From Chloroflexota bacterium (GTDB lineage Bacteria > Chloroflexota > UBA6077), in contig JAJYKO010000354.1 of assembly GCA_021788565.1 (NCBI GenBank), positions 1 through 6,270 on the forward strand: a stretch of 6,270 nt of DNA. Reading direction: 5' to 3'. Below are positions 6,005 through 6,270 of the stretch, piece after piece. How positions within the stretch are numbered: the first letter of the stretch is position 1; the number at the start of each line of letters is the position of its first letter. Below the pieces are notes generated by a model, which was not told the origin of the DNA, did not search any database, and saw nothing but the letters and a program-made list of their open reading frames with translations. The position numbers and the translations under genes are program-made.

Positions 6005-6032
6005 ATATCATTGTATCGATGGATAATGATAT
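6005..6032. promoter_or_regulatory. Probable ArsR-family operator (inverted repeat)
   Basis: ATATCATT (6005-6012) and AATGATAT (6025-6032) are perfect 8-base inverted arms around a 12-base spacer that contains ATCGAT. The AT-rich palindrome stands out in GC-rich surroundings, lies just upstream of the ArsR gene, and covers the -10 elements of both divergent promoters. ArsR/SmtB dimers bind imperfect repeats of this size and base composition. Binding would block leftward and rightward transcription together. Binding by this protein is inferred. Confidence 0.85.
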
Positions 6033-6035
6033 AAT
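6027..6035 (+). promoter_or_regulatory. Extended -10 promoter element for the rightward methyltransferase gene
   Basis: TGATATAAT on the plus strand is a consensus extended -10 (TGn plus TATAAT at 6030-6035). No good -35 is present at the usual distance, as is common for extended -10 promoters. Transcription would start near 6042, about 90 bases before the ATG at 6131. It overlaps the -10 of the leftward promoter and the right operator arm. Confidence 0.55.
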
Positions 6036-6055
6036 GGCGGTGGGTAGCCTGTCAA
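6028..6055 (-). promoter_or_regulatory. Sigma70-type promoter for the leftward metal operon
   Basis: Read on the minus strand, TTGACA (6050-6055) is a perfect -35, followed after 16 bases by TATATC (6028-6033) as -10; TATCAT two bases further on is an alternative. Transcription would start near 6021, leaving a leader of about 30 bases before the ArsR start. The -10 lies in the right arm of the operator. Confidence 0.75.
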
Positions 6056-6068
6056 GTAGTGGGGCAGA

Positions 6069-6134
6069 ATGAGGAGATCAGCGGGGAGCAGTCTACGAGA
6101 TGAAGCAGATCTTGGAAGGGTGACGATCGAATGA
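6069..6134 (+). CDS. Possible 21-codon leader ORF coupled to the methyltransferase
   Basis: An ATG at 6069 opens 21 codons (beginning MRRSAGSS) whose TGA overlaps the methyltransferase ATG as ATGA. The preceding GGGG gives only a weak ribosome site. It could be a leader that couples translation, or chance; no family is recognisable in so short a peptide. Confidence 0.2.
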   Translation: MRRSAGSSLRDEADLGRVTIE

Positions 6135-6270
6135 GCAAGCCGGATATGAAGAACACCGCCCGCACTCGGGCCAGATACGACCGAATTGCCCGTTTCTACG
6201 ATCTCATGGAGCAGCGCGGCGAGAAACGCATGGCCCCGTGGAGGGCCGGGCTATGGGGGCGTGTCAAGGG
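6131..6270 (+). CDS. N-terminus of a class I SAM-dependent methyltransferase (partial)
   Basis: The first 46 residues are visible before the window ends. The stretch RARYDRIARFYDLME (about 14-28), followed by a basic segment and a Trp-rich helix (PWRAGLWGRV), is typical of the N-terminal helix region of UbiE/PmtA-like methyltransferases. The glycine-rich SAM motif would come just after the cut edge, so catalysis cannot be checked. The ATG at 6131 is the only usable start after an in-frame stop at 6101-6103. A GGAAGGG site lies at 6114-6120, ten bases upstream. The gene diverges from the ArsR repressor and may share its operator, which would place it in the metal response; the substrate (lipid, quinone or other) is unknown. 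Confidence 0.75.
   Translation, partial: MSKPDMKNTARTRARYDRIARFYDLMEQRGEKRMAPWRAGLWGRVK

Noticed and set aside
6034..6072. 12-codon ORF starting at the plus-strand -10 region
   Set aside because: Its ATG overlaps the -10 element, so it would lie upstream of the predicted transcript start.

Overview
The window is GC-rich, densely packed bacterial DNA. It is almost entirely one long leftward (minus-strand) operon of about 5.9 kb, with a divergent gene starting at the right edge. GC-rich metagenomic bacteria such as Chloroflexota or Actinomycetota fit the style of the methyltransferase, the ATPase and the small open frames, but the sequence has no lineage marker, so the host is a guess.

Layout, following transcription from right to left. 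An ArsR/SmtB repressor with a CmtR-type cysteine set (C58, C62, C104) sits behind a TTGACA-type promoter. The -10 of that promoter is buried in a 28-bp inverted repeat (ATATCATT-N12-AATGATAT), the probable operator. Next, with an ATGA overlap, comes a 71-residue soluble protein resembling the free C-terminal domain of phenylacetate-CoA-ligase-like enzymes. It is followed by a lipoprotein signal peptidase (LspA), a P1B-type heavy-metal ATPase, a small two-helix membrane protein, an OmpR-type response regulator without a kinase partner, two more small two-helix membrane proteins, and a TerC/YjbE-family membrane protein. Left of terC (1-119) is a non-coding stretch with direct repeats that looks like the end of an IS21-type element.

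The most interesting result is that the three small membrane proteins (starts at 2672, 1612 and 1288) are paralogues. They align without a gap from residue 1 to 68, with L6, D/E10, A20, S24, S28, W30, L35, V39, L48, L50, A53, L54, R65 and R68 the same in all three. They interleave with the ATPase, the response regulator and TerC, and I do not recognise the family. The ATPase is also unusual: it has an APC ion-site motif instead of CPC, a His-Glu in the last helix where ZntA has Asp, and a single Cys in its N-terminal metal-binding-like domain.

How the genes may work together (inference): metal binding to the ArsR protein lifts repression. The ATPase and TerC protein move metal across the membrane. 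LspA could help lipoprotein maturation, as its homologue does in lead-resistance operons. The small membrane proteins may be accessory subunits of the transporters, or envelope proteins linked to the response regulator. On the right, an extended -10 promoter overlapping the same operator drives rightward transcription toward a SAM-dependent methyltransferase cut off by the window edge, so one operator may control both directions.
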